64,000 nucleotides of DNA from Pterois miles (taxonomy: Eukaryota; Chordata; Actinopteri; Perciformes; Scorpaenidae): the NCBI GenBank assembly GCA_947000775.1, contig CAMQGK010000341.1:7032501-7096500 (forward strand). Direction: 5' to 3'. Positions 1 through 14,900 of the stretch are shown here, one piece after another (the stretch's first letter is position 1; each line of letters begins with the position of its first letter). A program made the translations under genes and the position numbers. A model generated the notes under the pieces. It was not told the origin of the DNA. It did not search any database and saw only the letters and a list, made by a program, of their open reading frames with translations.

Positions 1-450
1 CCACTGACCGAAGGCTGTTTTGCGCCACTCTGCAGTTACTATTTGTTGATTCCCACATGTTGGCCACGCTATTATTTATTCTTATTTTTGTGACATATGG
101 ACAAAGTACAGCTGGAGCAAGATAGTTCACATATTTTAAGATCAATTTGATAAACTATTAAAATTGGGCAGCTTATACTTTATATTTATTATATGGCAGT
201 GCCATTTCATTTGTTTTTGATCCATTAGTTTCGGTGCTTGTTTTTATAGCGATGCAACAGGTTGGACAGTCGACAGTAACACGGCGTGCATAAACAGCTG
301 AGCTGAGGGGTACGTATTGTTGTATCATTCTAAAACAGTTCAGATTTACCTTTACACAACTGGGACACAATTAATTACTACACATTAAATGCTGCATTTA
401 CTGTATATCGCACACAGGGGACAGTGAATTTGACAAAAGGATGTGCTTAC
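1..450. other. ablim1 intron, left edge
   Basis: This is the part of an ablim1 intron between the exon at 451-486 and the next downstream exon, which is off the window. The sequence is AT-rich and I see no exon, repeat or regulatory motif that I can support. A 65-codon minus-strand open frame at 173-370 has no family resemblance and no flanking splice signals that extend the gene. Confidence 0.5.
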
Positions 451-486
451 CTCACCAGGTGGGGTTGGCGACATGTTTCTTGAGGA
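451..486 (-). CDS. ablim1: ablim1 coding exon 11 (small linker exon)
   Basis: A 36-nt phase-0 exon between CTAG acceptor and GTAAGC donor reads SSRNMSPTPPGE, matching the linker segment after the exon at 1633-1791. It is too short for ordinary ORF calling and was found by splice signals plus resemblance to the human SPRTLSPTPSAE segment. Confidence 0.8.
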
Positions 487-2892
487 CTAGGAAGAATCAA
501 ATAAGTCTGAATTATAACCGTGTTGTTGACAACCTCTTAATAAACAAGACAGTTAAGACCGGCGATTGTCAAAGTGGGTCTGGGGTACGCTGCCAGGGGT
601 CTGATTCATTTAAATGATCATTATATATTTATTATTATTTACCTCAAAATTTATTTTATAATAACATGAATTAATAATTATTAAAAGCGGCTGTGCGCTG
701 CTTTTCATCGGAAGTGGAAAACCAAAACTAACAGAAGCCACTATTGATCAGGCACAGATCTCACCATTGTGTGATAATCAATCAACTTTGTATCATTTTC
801 CTGGAAACATATTAAATAGATTACCAGCTATTCATTATTTCTTATTGGGAAATAAATAAATATATATTGTATATTTATAATAAATAAATATTGGGTTAAT
901 GTGGCAGTAATTCCAAACAAATTTCAAATAAGTTATTTGACAATTACCATGACATTTGCAGAACTGTAAAATGAAGTGTTGCTCATTTTTCTTGTGTTGT
1001 CCTTTCACATAACTAAGACCCCATTAGTGTCAAAAATAGGCTAAGTCAAATTATTCCAGGGGACATACATGAGAGGGTCAGTGGTATATTCTCTATCTAG
1101 GCTGAAAAGAGATTATGAACCGATGGTTTAGACTTCTCTAAAGAGGCAAAAGAGCCCAGACAACCAGACATAAGTATCAGAGTATCATAACGCGTGATAC
1201 ATTTGGGTGTTAACAGGCTTTGAAGAACACCACTCTGTACCAGGACTGAGAATACGCTACCTGCTGATCTTCCACATTTGCGCAAGCTGTGTGCCTACAA
1301 CGTACATGATCTCCTTTTCATATGACGCACATTCTGCTCTTTCCTTTGCGATTTAGGATCTTTAATCATCATCAGCACACGGTGACGTATCCTACCTTGT
1401 CATCGGGCAAAGGGGAACGCTCCCTCCTGGCAGTGTGGAGCTGTGTGGGATACAGAAGTGCAGTACTGCATAAAAGCTTTGAATGCAGCATGGAAAAAAA
1501 ATGTTTTACTTGAGGAAAGGCAACAACAAAACAGAGGATCATTTAAAGAATATGTCTCTTAATGCACAGTACAGTACTGTATGTGCATGAAGATGGCATG
1601 CAGGAGAAGATGCATGCGGTCTTTGTGTTTACCTCTCCCACACTCTCTTGTCTCTCCTCTCTCTCATCCAGGGACGTGGTGTACAAAGGTTCATAGGTAA
1701 TAAGATCGGGGCGCTCAATGTCATAAATGGCTTTGACTTTTGGAATGGCAGCTAGGTCTCGGTAATCAAGGATCTCATTGTCTACTTTTGCCTAGGGAGA
1801 CAAATAAAGACAAACATGCACACACACAAGGGTAAAGGGAGATTACTGCTGTAGAAACTGTCAAAAGAGGCTGTTATAAAAAGGGGACTTCCTGACTACT
1901 AAGACAGAAACTATTTAGACTTATATACCATCTCTTACATAGATCGTGTGACCCGGTGAGCCAGGTATGCTTGAACCAGGTCTGGAACAAATGCTCTCGG
2001 ACGACGACCTCGTAGGCTGCGAGAAGAAAACACACAAGTGGCTGTTAGTCACAACGGCGTCTGTCAGTCAGTCAGTCAGTCTCCTGTTGATCCACAGCCC
2101 CCTGCCATCTGCACATCACTGGGATTATCACCCAAAACACTCCAACATTAGGCTTTTATACTGTATGAGCGATGAGGGGGAACAGCAAACCCCATATTTA
2201 CGTTTCATTAATAACATGAGGTACTTTGAAATACTAACATGTCATTTCATGATTAGGTCATTCATTTGCAAATTTGCAAAGTGAATGAGTGCTTTAGTGC
2301 TGTGATTTTATGTTCTTAAGGACCTCATGCCTGTTTATGGGAAATGAACAGTTTGGATGGCAGCAGCAGGTCTGAGTGCAGCGTAATTAAATGAGCTTTT
2401 CACCTAATGGGTGACTGGGGATTTGGAAATTAGTCATCTGTGATATTTTGTCTGCTCCTCCAAATGTGCACATATCTTTGTCTCATGCACCTTTGATATG
2501 AGCGCAGTCTAAGGCACTGGTTCCCAACCTGGGGGTCCCGACCCCCACTAGGAGTCGCCAAAGCTTTACAGGGGGGTCACGAGGCCCTCTTGGTTTTAAG
2601 GGGTGTAAGACAACCTTTTTTTTTTTAAATATACAGTTGTACATCTCAGCATTTTCATTCATTTCTATTTAAAAAGTAAGCTTGAAAATTTGACAAATAA
2701 GCAAGACAACAAACTAAGAGCTAATAGAACAATGGTCACGAGTCAGGGAGAAGAAAATTAATTTAAAAAAAAAGAAATAGAAGAAGCTTATTAAGTATGT
2801 ATTATTGAATATATAGATTTAAAAAAATATGATAACACTTAATTTTACAGGTCTGCAAATTTCATGTTTGATTATTACCCCATATATATACG

Positions 2893-2979
<87 letters not shown>

Positions 2980-5900
2980 GTAATTTTTGAGAAATTTTGG
3001 GGGAAATTTGGCAGTAAAATCTAAATAAATTTCAAATAGGTTACTTGGTAAGTATCACCTAATTACCGTGAAATTTTCACACCTGTAAAATGAAGTGTTA
3101 CCAAAAATACATAACACAGGGAAAGATTTGTATTAAAAGTTCCCTAAAAATAACAGGAAAATTCATACAGTTCTCAGGTAATAATCTGCTCAAAATTCAT
3201 CCAAATCTCATGTTTGACACAAACTTCCTGAAGTTATTGTGTTCACTATGTGGGCTGATTTTACAGTTTATCAGTTGGTATGTACTGTTATTGTTATGCT
3301 TTGAACATAAGACAATATATTCATAAAATGTCACTTAGTTAGGGGTCGTCAGTTTACTCAGTGATAGAAAAGGGGTCCCTTAAGGAAAAAGGTTGGGAAC
3401 CACTGGTCTGAAGTGTTAATAGACAAGACTGAATGGCTCCATGTGACACATAGAGGGCACTGCAGGCTGTCTCCAGCAGGTGGCAGCATACAGTGCGGTG
3501 CAGTGTCCTATGTACATGGTGGAACACAGGATGATGCCATCTCATAGCCAATAGCGAATACAGTACCTGCCTTTGTGTTTTTTGGAGGAATAAGAGGGAC
3601 GGAGGCAATAGCTGTGGAGGAAGGGAGAGGGGGGTTCACAGGACATCACACAGGGGTCGTGCCTCTCCAGCCCGACTCACAGTTCACACATACATCAAGG
3701 CCAACATGTAAATATGCACATGAACAAATATTTATACATGCATGCAAAGGCACACACTCACACCGCCTCAGTAGGCACATGTGAACCACAGTAGGTAAAG
3801 GTTTAACAGTCCATCGAGGGAGCGGGGACAGCCCATGCAGAATCCCTCACTACATATTTCGAATATCCAGGAAAACATTGTCATGAGACATGAACAGAAA
3901 GGTGCTTTCAGTAAAGACAAAGTCATGGACAACAGAGTCAGTGACGCCCAAATTCCTACCCGCTCCCTGTGTCTCTCCTCTGTTCTGGTGGTGTTCTTGC
4001 AGCCGGGATGCCACACCGTTGATCCTAAGGAGGGCGACAGAGAGAAAAAACGTCCAGAGCAACATATGGAAATGAAAAATATACACATTATTCAAATGCA
4101 TTTTTCATATATGACTAAATGTGCTCCAACAGTGTGTTTGAAATGTTCGAAACAGATTGCTGATATTAATATCCATACTCTGCACAGATGGGTGACAAAT
4201 GGATTATTATATGGGTTATTAATGGACTTAATTAAAGGCTGTCTAATACACAGCTGGTACCCAGTACATAGGAAACTACAATTACCACCTCACAGTTGTA
4301 TGCCTCCACCAACCAGTCAAGTTGCAGTTTACATCCATGTCAGCCCCCTTGACATCTCTATGGCTGACCCGCATGCATCAAAGCTTTGAACGCTGCCATA
4401 GTAATCAACCTCCAAATTAGTATTCAAATGCTTTTGGCTTTTTTTTCAATTAATAAGTATGTGATAATAAAGCATAAATCCCAAAATAGCCTATGAAATA
4501 AGGACTTATTCCACAGCATTATTATTATTATTAATAAACAATACAGCAATATACAACAATATTATTCATACTCAACATTAATTATTATTAGTTAATCTCA
4601 GAGGGATATCGCTGTTTGATGCGTGTAAATGTGTATGTGTGTACAGTAGTGCGGCAGTGGCAGAGTCCAAAGAGCTTCACCCTTATAGACATCGGAAACA
4701 AACAGTACATTTACATTACCAAGCAAATGTGACCTAAAAACTAAAATCTGGTCCTCTCTCTAGGTTCCATGGTGGAGAGGAGGTGGTGTTGCTCTGGTTT
4801 TCATGTGTGGGGAGGCCAGGAAGCTGCTGGACATCGTCCTGAATCCACCTTCTCACATATGTTCACATCATATGTATTAATTTTGTCATATGGATTGTTT
4901 GTGTTGTACTTTCATTATGTTATTACTCTGTCCACACAACATCTATTTTTTCTTCCATTTTTTGTTTGTCCCTGTTAAAAGGGTTTTTTGAAGGGGGGGT
5001 TTTCTTTATCCAATGAGAGGGTCCCACTGTAAAGGACAGAGGGTGTCGTATCCTGTACAGTCTGTAAAGCCCCCTGAAGCAAAATTGTGATTGCTGATTT
5101 TGGGCTATACAAATAAAAGTGATTTGATCACACCGAGAGCTTCAAATACCTTCGAATTTTTATTCAAAGCCGCAAATGGTATTTGGGACGGCCCTTGACA
5201 TCTCTCTTTCTTTTTGACTGGCTGTTGCAGCCTGTTCCACTAGTATGCAGGTTTCATATTGATGAAGGTCTATTTTTAGTACACTTAGCGCAGACCTTGT
5301 GCAGTAATTTTTAAAATTATTTGAGAAATTAAATTAAAAATCTACATAAATGAGTGGAGACACAAATGCTGATGCGTCTACACAACACAATATATATATA
5401 TAAGGGTCACTGAGCTGTATGGCCAGATCTCAACCCAACTGAAAATCTATGGGACAATTTGGAGTGACATGTTTGACATCATCGCCTTCATCAAAACACC
5501 AAACCATGTTTTGAAAGAATTGTGTTCAAATCTTTAACAGACTTATAGAAGGAGCGTTAAGCTGTTCTGTCAGCTTGTTGTGGCCCAACACTTTACTTTA
5601 AGATATTTGGCTTTTCACTTCCCTTTACTTAATTGCCATGCAGCCAGAGTCAGTGGAATTTATTTCCAGTACTGTATGAATATAAATGCTGAGTACACGG
5701 TGTCAGCAGCACGGCATATAAGCCTTTATCACACAGATTAAAATAATACTTAACTTATACATTAATTCTTGTTGTACTAATAATAGTAATCCCCACACCG
5801 ATGGGTTTCGTACCCCTAAGCTATACTCTACAGAGGAGCATGCAGTTCTTCAGTTTCTGCTAAAAAAATATCAACCAAAAGAGGAGTAACAGTGCCGGTA

Positions 5901-8900
5901 GGTCTGCTCACCTTGCAGATACATCTCTTCTCCTTCTGTGAACATCTGATTGCACCTGCTGCATCTCGCACAGCTGGGGTGGTAGTGCTTATCTCCTGCC
6001 TGGAAAAAACACAGAGCGCACAAAACACATCTTAACACATCACAGGAAAAAGAAGATCAATGAAGCCTGCAGTAAAGGGAGTGAAGCGGAGTTGCATCTT
6101 CCAGGAAATAAATGAACCTGCAGTGCTCTACCTGCTCTCAGCTACATTTCCTTCCTCTCACCCTGTTAGTGCAACGGATAGTTTCATCAGATCTTGTGTA
6201 ACTGCTTTCTCATACCTCAAAAACTACTGTTAATGAAGTTGTGACACCCGGCAGCTGTTGGTTAATGTGTTCCTCTCTGAAACAGCTTTAATGTAAATAA
6301 GGTGTTTCTCACCAGCTCATGAGAGAATGTGAAATTATTTTATACATTGATGGTAAGATTGTTATATTAAGCATGACCAAAACCTCCCCGTTTGACACAG
6401 TCAACCTGCCTTCTATAGCTGCGTGTTGCTCTTTATGATAACCTGCATAATTTGATCCAATAAAACGATCTGATAGCTGCAGTGCCTGAATTGCCATCTA
6501 CACGGATGTGACACTTTGCATGCAGAGAGCACCATTATAAAGCCTCTGTGACTTTGACGGAGGGTGATAAAATACCCAAATGAAATGTGGCCTGCTGTAT
6601 AACAGCCCTCAGTAGCATTTCAGCTGGCAAGTGGCCACTCAGAGATAGGGAGCCGCTGACTAATATTTGCATTTTCACATTTATACAGAGTGACTATAGT
6701 AAGCACTTCATAGCACCTCCTACCCAGAACACATAAAACTGAATATGTCTCTCTCAGGGATAATAATGGTGCTTATACTATATGTGTAGTATGCCATTAA
6801 ATATTCTCCCTATTTCTCTCAGCTTTTAATAGCTGCATTTAATTACCCCTGCATTAATAAGCCTTTCACATTGCACTCCCAGAGGAGCAGACAGTATGCA
6901 AACCCACCAATGGCTACACAGTATTTGACCCAGGTCTTGGGTCAGTGATTAGACCATCAGACAGACTGCTATGGCTTTGGCCCCTCTGATCCATTGGCTC
7001 CATTTCCTATTGTCATAAAGGCCTGCCTTAATGCTGGATTACTGTAAGCTCGGCTGGCTGACGAGCAGTGACATTTTCATACTATTAAATGACACATAAC
7101 TCTGTGTCTGATTGGATCACTGTCTGCAGAAAAGACAGGCGAAGGCTCGCTCAAGAGACCAGTGAACACAGAGCGGCGTTGGTAATGTTTTACATAAACT
7201 CAGACAACGTTAATAACGTTTAAATGAGCGTTTCATAACAGCTGCATGACATATGGTATTAATGAATATGGATCACTTCCTAAATGTCAGATCACATTAG
7301 GTGTTTTATGTAATATTTATATAATTTGTGCAGAGTTGGAAAAATCTGCTAAGAATTAATCTTTTAGTTGAATACAGTCATGTCAAGAGTCTATTTGGCT
7401 CTGTGGCGCAGAGATTACACCGGAGATTATCAAACTACATTTCACAATTCCACTCCGAAGCAACATCCTCTGTCTGAATGAAGACATTACAACCAACTCT
7501 CAAACTGTCTGAACTTATTTCTGTGAATCCACATAATGCAAACATTAATTTGAAGCTTTAAGTCTACTTTCCAAATATATCTGCTGTAATTGTAGTCTGT
7601 AAATAAACCTTAAGGACTCAAACCTCTTTCAAACCTACCTTAGGCAGGACTCACATGAAATCCAGCAGCATATTATAAATCCTACATCAGGCTGCACAGA
7701 GAGACATCTGCCTGTACGAGCCAATCAGAGGGCTGTATCTTTACCTCTAGCACCTTCCCTGTGATGAACTGATGACACGCCTCACACTGAACTCCAAAAT
7801 GGATCTGGTAGTCCTTCTCACAGTAGGGGGCGCCGTCCCTGAGAGGAGACACAGCGACAGGGAAACATCATATCGTGAGTGAACCTCACGCAGGCCTGAG
7901 TTTGACCAAGCAGCCTATAATTACAGTGGATACGAGCCGCTTACTTGCTGATGTACTCCCCGGTCAGCACTTTGCTGCAGGCCTTACACTTAAAGCAGCC
8001 CAGATGCCACTGTTTGTCCAGCGCTAGAAGAGCCTGTCCGTTCTTAATGTCTCGACCACATCCTGCACAATCTGCAAAAAGCAAAAGAGCCGTAAAGTTA
8101 AGTGTTCTCACAACAAAAAACACAAGAAAATACAATCACAGAGCAAAACCTGTAGAGTGAATTAATGCTCGAGTGAAAGTTTGTTTCATGTAAAAACACA
8201 GCCTTCAATGGGCTCACAATATTAACTGTAGTGTACAAGTACATTTACTCAAGTACTGTACTTAAGTACTTCACTAGAGTATTTTCCATTTTCCATTTTT
8301 CCATTTTCAAGTATTAGGGGCACATTGAGGAGAAAAAAATACATCTGAGATTTTGAGAATAAAGTCATAATATTGTGATAAAAAAAAGTCGTAGTATTAT
8401 GAGAATAAGGCCAGAATATTATAGTGTAGTAATTTTATGTGTTATTTTATTTTATTTTACTTTTGTGGAGGACGAAATTACTTTTTTTCTCATAAATTTA
8501 TGACTTTATTCTCATAATATTGCGACTTTTTTCCTTGAAATTTTATGGCTTAATTCTCATTTAATTACGACTTTTTACTATGACTATGATTATGACTTAA
8601 TTCTCAAAATCTCCGATTTTTTTCCCTTAATGTGGCACTAAAACTCCACCATACACTCCAGCGCATCTCAGAAAGAAATACTGTACTTTCTACTCCACTA
8701 CATTTACTTGACAGCTTTAATTATTAGTTAGTAAGTTGAAGATTTTACACAATGGATAATATACCAAGTTTTTAAAATACAACACACTGTTAAAGATTAA
8801 ACCAGTGGTTTCCAACCTTTTTGGATTGTTTGCAGTGTGTAGTCGAGGTCACCTTTAAGATGTCTTTGAGTTATTAACAGCTCCACCAAATATTGATTTT

Positions 8901-11900
8901 TCCCTCTAAACTTCTCACACGGTTTCATGTCACAAATAAATAAATGATACAATATCTCACCAAAAATCAAGGATTATGGAAAAAGTTAAAAAACTGTATG
9001 TTGTAAAGTAGTTCGCACCAGCTCCACCTCCTGCAGCTAAAACAGTAACAGCAACAATAATCATATCAGTCAGAGGGTCCAAAACAGTACTTTTACTTTA
9101 ATACTTTTACTACATGTTGCTGCTAACACTTATGTACTTTTAAATATATTCATGCAGAGTTTTTACTTGTAATGGAGTATCTTTACATTGCTGTATTAGT
9201 AGTTTTACTGAAATAAAGGATACTTCTTCCACCACTGCCGAGAAAGAAATTACTGCATGCAAAGACTGAGCTGTCAGTTCTGACCCGAGACACTAGATGG
9301 TGATATAGTGTATCCAGCAATGTCCTGTCAGATGCCTCTTTCTATCATCCGCATCTCTCCCTTAAAGCTCCTTCTATATCCAAGAGGGATCCTGAGGCTC
9401 TAAAAGTGCAAGCGGTTGGTTTCTAAACGAACAATCTTCCTGTCATCCCTTCTTTAATGAATAGAGGATGAAAGCAACACAGAGCCCACTGCAACCACAG
9501 GGGACGATAACTACGTAAGGCATAACGAGGCTGCGATGATGACGTGAGGAGAATCAGCATGCCTTATTTATAGGTGACCTTGTCTAAAAGCTCTTCAAAC
9601 GGCAACAGAGAGACCGCTGGGGGTGAGGGAGAGAAAGAACAGGAAGAGGGAGAGGAAAGAGAACGAGGGAGGATGAGAGGAGCTGGGAGAGGAGGGGTTT
9701 GAGGGCTGCACACTCCCTGCTCCAGAGGAGAGGAAATGCATGGCCATGCATTATTTAGCAAGGCCTGTCTTGGTGTTATTCATAAAGGAACACGGCTGGT
9801 CCAACACAACGCTGCATTTACAGAGAAGAGGAGAGAATGACTGACACCCAACATCATTCAGTCTTCAGGCATTGCTGAAAACATACCATATTTTCTTTAT
9901 GCTGAACCCTTTAACATTCATCCTCTTTTATCTCGTGTTAAAGGAATGGTTTGGGCTTTAGAGAAATACGCTTATTCACTATCTTGCTGAGCATTAGAGG
10001 AGAAGAATGACACTGCATCCACAACCATGAGTGGTAACAATCTTCTCAGCTAACTCTCACATGTAGTGTATTTCCCAACGTGTCAAACTATCCCTTTAAG
10101 TCGCTATAAGGTTGGGAAAGTCATCACCAATTTTCAACCCAATTGGAATGTTCAGGCCATTAAACAGGTGTTATCTGCTGCTATACGCACCATAAATGTG
10201 GGTCAGTAGGGGCCTACCATGTTGCAAAACTGACAGCGAAACTTAAAAGCAACACCTTCTCACATGGAAAACATTTTTGGCTTAAAATAACTACATTTCA
10301 AAAAGTATAACGTTACACTTTTGAACACAATGACACACACTGTCTATACCACAGTATGGAGATATATGTATCTCCATACACAGCGTCTGACTTCATCCTA
10401 TCATAATTTCTAAGGTCGCTAGAGGTCGCTGTCGTCTTCTCTTTTACCTTCTTTCCGTCATTTATTTATTCATTTATTCCACCATGAGAATAGATGATGA
10501 AACCTACTAGTGGGTGTAGAAGGCTCCTATTGACCCACATCTATGGTGCTTATAATGGCCGATGACGCCTATTTAATGGCCTGAAATATTCTAGATGTGC
10601 CTCATTTGTACACATTTTAACCATGGCAGTTTTATTTTGGGAACTTCTGGATCTCTGCTAGTATTCAAGGTAAAGTTATATTAGTTTGAACAATGTTCGG
10701 CTGCAGAGCACAAGTTGGTAATGATGACTGACCAGCCAACCGGCTGCTGCTTGTGAAGAATCCATACTTATGTCAGTTTTAAAGTCATTTTGGTTTCAGT
10801 TTATGCTAATAATACATGGACAAGGATGGACTGACTGAAACCTGAAAATTATTCTTCACAACACAAATATCACATTTACATTAAATGTCACACATGAATC
10901 ACACCTGAAAGTTCCAGACTTGAAGGAAATTTTCTAAACTTTTTGTTTTCTAAAACATTTTTAATTTCTTCAAATAATCCATTTTTACAATGAATCCTAT
11001 TGCAAACTTCTCAGTTCAGCAAATGCTTTCCTGTGCATTAAACCTGTGTGAATGTGTGTATTGGACAACTTACTGCTGGAGCCCAGGATGTCCTTTGGTC
11101 CCGGAGACATGGGCTCGACACAGTACTGACACAGGCAATCCTTCCCGTTAAAGGTCACCCTGTCCCCGGCGGGGAACGGTCGTCTGGAAGAGGGGTGACA
11201 TGAACAATCGGTCAACGAGGCGTGAGCTGTGGCCCTGAGGTAAGTGGAGGAGTTTATTAGCTTATTATTGGCTTGCAGGCTGTCTGATGGGGCTTAAGAT
11301 GACAGGATCTGTCACAATGTCATCAACAGTAGTTCTAGCATGTCTGTCAACACCGTGCGCCTGAGGAGGCCATTTAGTCGGATGACGCAGACACAGCATG
11401 GTACTGTACGCTGTCTACTGGGATTCCTGCCATCTTAGACTTTGTTTGTTTGTCACTTCACATTATTTCTGAGCAGAATTTCATTATTGCTGTTTTGGAA
11501 AGCTGTACACAAATGCAGCAAAGTAAGATCTAGGCAGCTCGGCTGATGTAAAATGAGTCTTACTTGCAGATAGTGCAGACGAAGCAGGCAGGGTGGTATG
11601 TCTTGCCCAGGGCCGTGACCACTTCCCCCTCCACAAAGTCCCCACAGCCATTGCAGCGGGTGCCGTGCATGCGTTGGTAGTCCAGCGTGCACAGATACTC
11701 TCCATTCTTCATGAAGAAGCCCCCCTGGGCGAGGTCACAGCCGCACACTGTACGGGACACACACACATTGGCACTCGGCAAGTCAGGTCATTTAGTGCTC
11801 TGCCCATATAACACATCAAGCAAGCCCAACTCCTCCACGCATCAGTGGCTTTGTTAAGACTTGCTAGTCTGTGTAATCCTGAGAGGCTCACTGAATACAT

Positions 11901-14900
11901 GAAATGGATGCTGAGAAATACATTTTAACAGTCGTTACAGTGTGAAGCGTAATGATGTTTCACAGTCATAAAACCTTCTCCCTTTGAAGGAACTCTGCAT
12001 CGAGGGTTAGTGTCGATTAATCGTCTCTACCGCTGCAAGGCCTTTTCATTGTCGGGGTGGACGAGGTAGAGCGTTCAATGCAACAACTATTCTACAATTG
12101 TCTTGCCCAGGAAATGGCCCTGATCTGTTTTTGAAGATAACTGGCTCTAAACACTCCAACAAGCTTCCTTCAATTGAATATAACCTTGTCATCTACACAA
12201 ACATGAAAGGCTGGCAATGGCAGAAATAGTAATTAGGGAACAATTGGGGTATTTTGTGTTGGTATGACGCGGTAATCTGGTTTTACTATGAAAGATTTAT
12301 TATAGACCTTTTCAAACTTGACAACACAAATATTCTAAATGGGTATTTCCTGTTTTTTAATGCTGACAGGAAGTAAGCTTAAGTAAAGCAAACATTTTAA
12401 TGCGGAATAACATAATGGTTTTCATCTCCATGATATCAAGCAGAGACACTCGGGGTGGGTAAGGGTTCATGGCTTTTCACTTTTGGGCTAGTCCATCAAA
12501 TAGACCATAAAGCAGGGGATGCTTTAAGATTATGGCTTCCTTGTGAACTTTTGCCTTTCAGTGTTTTCAGTTCATGAAAGTTAATGGTAACATTTTGGTT
12601 GCCTCAAAATGTCACTCCACCATCTCCTTTCTGGCTGCAAAAATCCAAAATGGCAGTGGTCATTATTTTTGTATATTTCATTAAAAAACAAAGTGTTGGA
12701 CAAATTCAATTTTGAATCTAACGATGGTGACATGTAGAAAGTCAGAGGGTAACCAAAGTTATTAAAATTCATCCTGACGGGGGCATGAATGTTGTACCAC
12801 ATTTCATGGCAGTCCATCTCACAGTTGTTGAGACATTTCAATCCAAAATACAAATGTCATCCTCATGGCGGCGCTAGAGGAAAAGTCAGGGGATCAGCAA
12901 AGTCAATATGATTCATCCTCTGGGAACCATAAACGTCTGAACCAAATATCATGGCAATCCATCTAATAGTTGTTAGTTATTTCAGTCTGGACCAAAGTGG
13001 TGGACTGACACCGACAAGCAGAGAGACCCACATGGAAAAATACATGAAATCCATGTTTTCCCATGATTCAACATATGTTGTAGTTCCAATGATGTGGTGC
13101 CTTTGGTGGCTGATTTGAGGGTACATTCTGGGGTGTGGAGGCTAATTTAAAAAATGCATGGCTTAAAATAACCACTTATTTTCCATTTCACATTATATCC
13201 TCAGATCGTTTCCATTTATCACAACTCATAGACTGCACATGTTGAGTTAACTCCACATATGGTTTGATCACACATAAGGCGTGTCTGTATATGTAGAGGA
13301 CTTCAGCCACATAACGATCACATGAGCCATGCAGTCCACCATTCCAGCACCACAGAATGAACCTGGGAATTTAACAGCCTTTTGGAAATGCCACGGCTAA
13401 GAGGGAAAATATTTTGATGTTTGAGATGACTGCACCTAATCATTCTTATGCAATGAGCCAAGTTAAATCCTGGGGATGAATGGGAGCGTGTGAGGGAGAG
13501 AATCAGATTTAATTGCATTAGGGCTCAGGGGGTGATGAGATTAGCTTGTAAGCTATGAGTCGAGAGAAAACCAGCAGTGGAGATTTGGTGGCCTTTGACT
13601 GTGAATGTCCAGCCACCTCCGCTTTTCAGCAGACGCATGCCATCACATTAAATGCCTTTTTGCAAAGTTAAGAGGGTCAACTCATGAAATTGAAATGAAA
13701 GTGAAATTGAAAGGTTTTGCTTCTGTGCAATTCATGGAATGAAATCGACACATGCAAAGAGCGTCTGTTTGGGATTTGTCTGCCAAAGGGATATACTATG
13801 GCCAACAATAAGCTTAGTCCACCTGACCAATCATGACTATTATGGTATTATTAGTCCTACAAGTTGGAAAAACACAACATAAATTTAGAGCAAGGACTAA
13901 GTCTAAGTGAAAGTGTGTCTTTCAGCTATCAGAGCAGTCTCCGTGCCGTCTTTGGCAGCCACTAACTCGTGTGCATACACACTTTTAGTACCACTGACTG
14001 TCTAATGGCATGTCTACCACTAAAGGACAGAATTAGGTGCTAATCTCACTGTGTGTTATTCTGGGCCCTTGGTGCTCCAGTCACAGATTAACTATAGGGG
14101 CTTCGGCAAGGCAGGTTCAGAAACGAGTGAGACTGCATGGCCGGCCGTGGGCAGCTACATCATAATCATACCAGAAATCCATCAGTAATAAGGCTGAACG
14201 CAGAGGGATTTGCACCATCACTTGTCTGGACAGTGCTTTAATTGAGGTATGTAGGTCTGAGAAGTGAGGATGAGTCATGCAGCTCGTTAGAGGAGGATGG
14301 AAAGGACGGTGTCACTTTTAGGGACCGCTCCTATCCAACTTTGGGTGCTTTTTGGCACAGACATGGAAAAATAACTTTTGTTCAGTGGCACTTCTGTCTT
14401 TTAACCTAATCAGATACCTGTCAACTATCATACTATACATCTAAGGGGAGCATTAAATTTAGCAAAACACAATATAGTCAGCAATAGGCTGCATGTACTG
14501 AATGAATGCAAGCAAATGTCCTACTACTGTGACAGTATGAAATTAGCTATGAATTTTTAAACTTCACACCTTAGCTGCCAATTTTCATACAACTCCCACA
14601 CTATTCTTCTACAATGCAGAAAAAAATAAGCTGTCTGAGGGCTCATTATAATATTGTAAACACTTATTTATACAGTGACCAGGCGCCCCAGGTTTTCACC
14701 ACGACTGAATAATAACAATATTAATAATAACACTTGTTTTCAGAGCTTACATTGACGTTTATCATGTTCTATCCCACCCTTTATTACCTAAAATGATGTG
14801 AAAACAAAAAATGCACCACCACGTGGTGAATTCAACACTCTGTGTGTGTCAATCAGTGCATCGTTGTCAAGGCTGTTGCTATGTTGCTTGCTGCTCTTTT

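Noticed and set aside
3835..4389. 184-codon plus-strand ORF
   Set aside because: It runs antisense across ablim1 exon 8 and into intron; no recognisable domain and no splice context.
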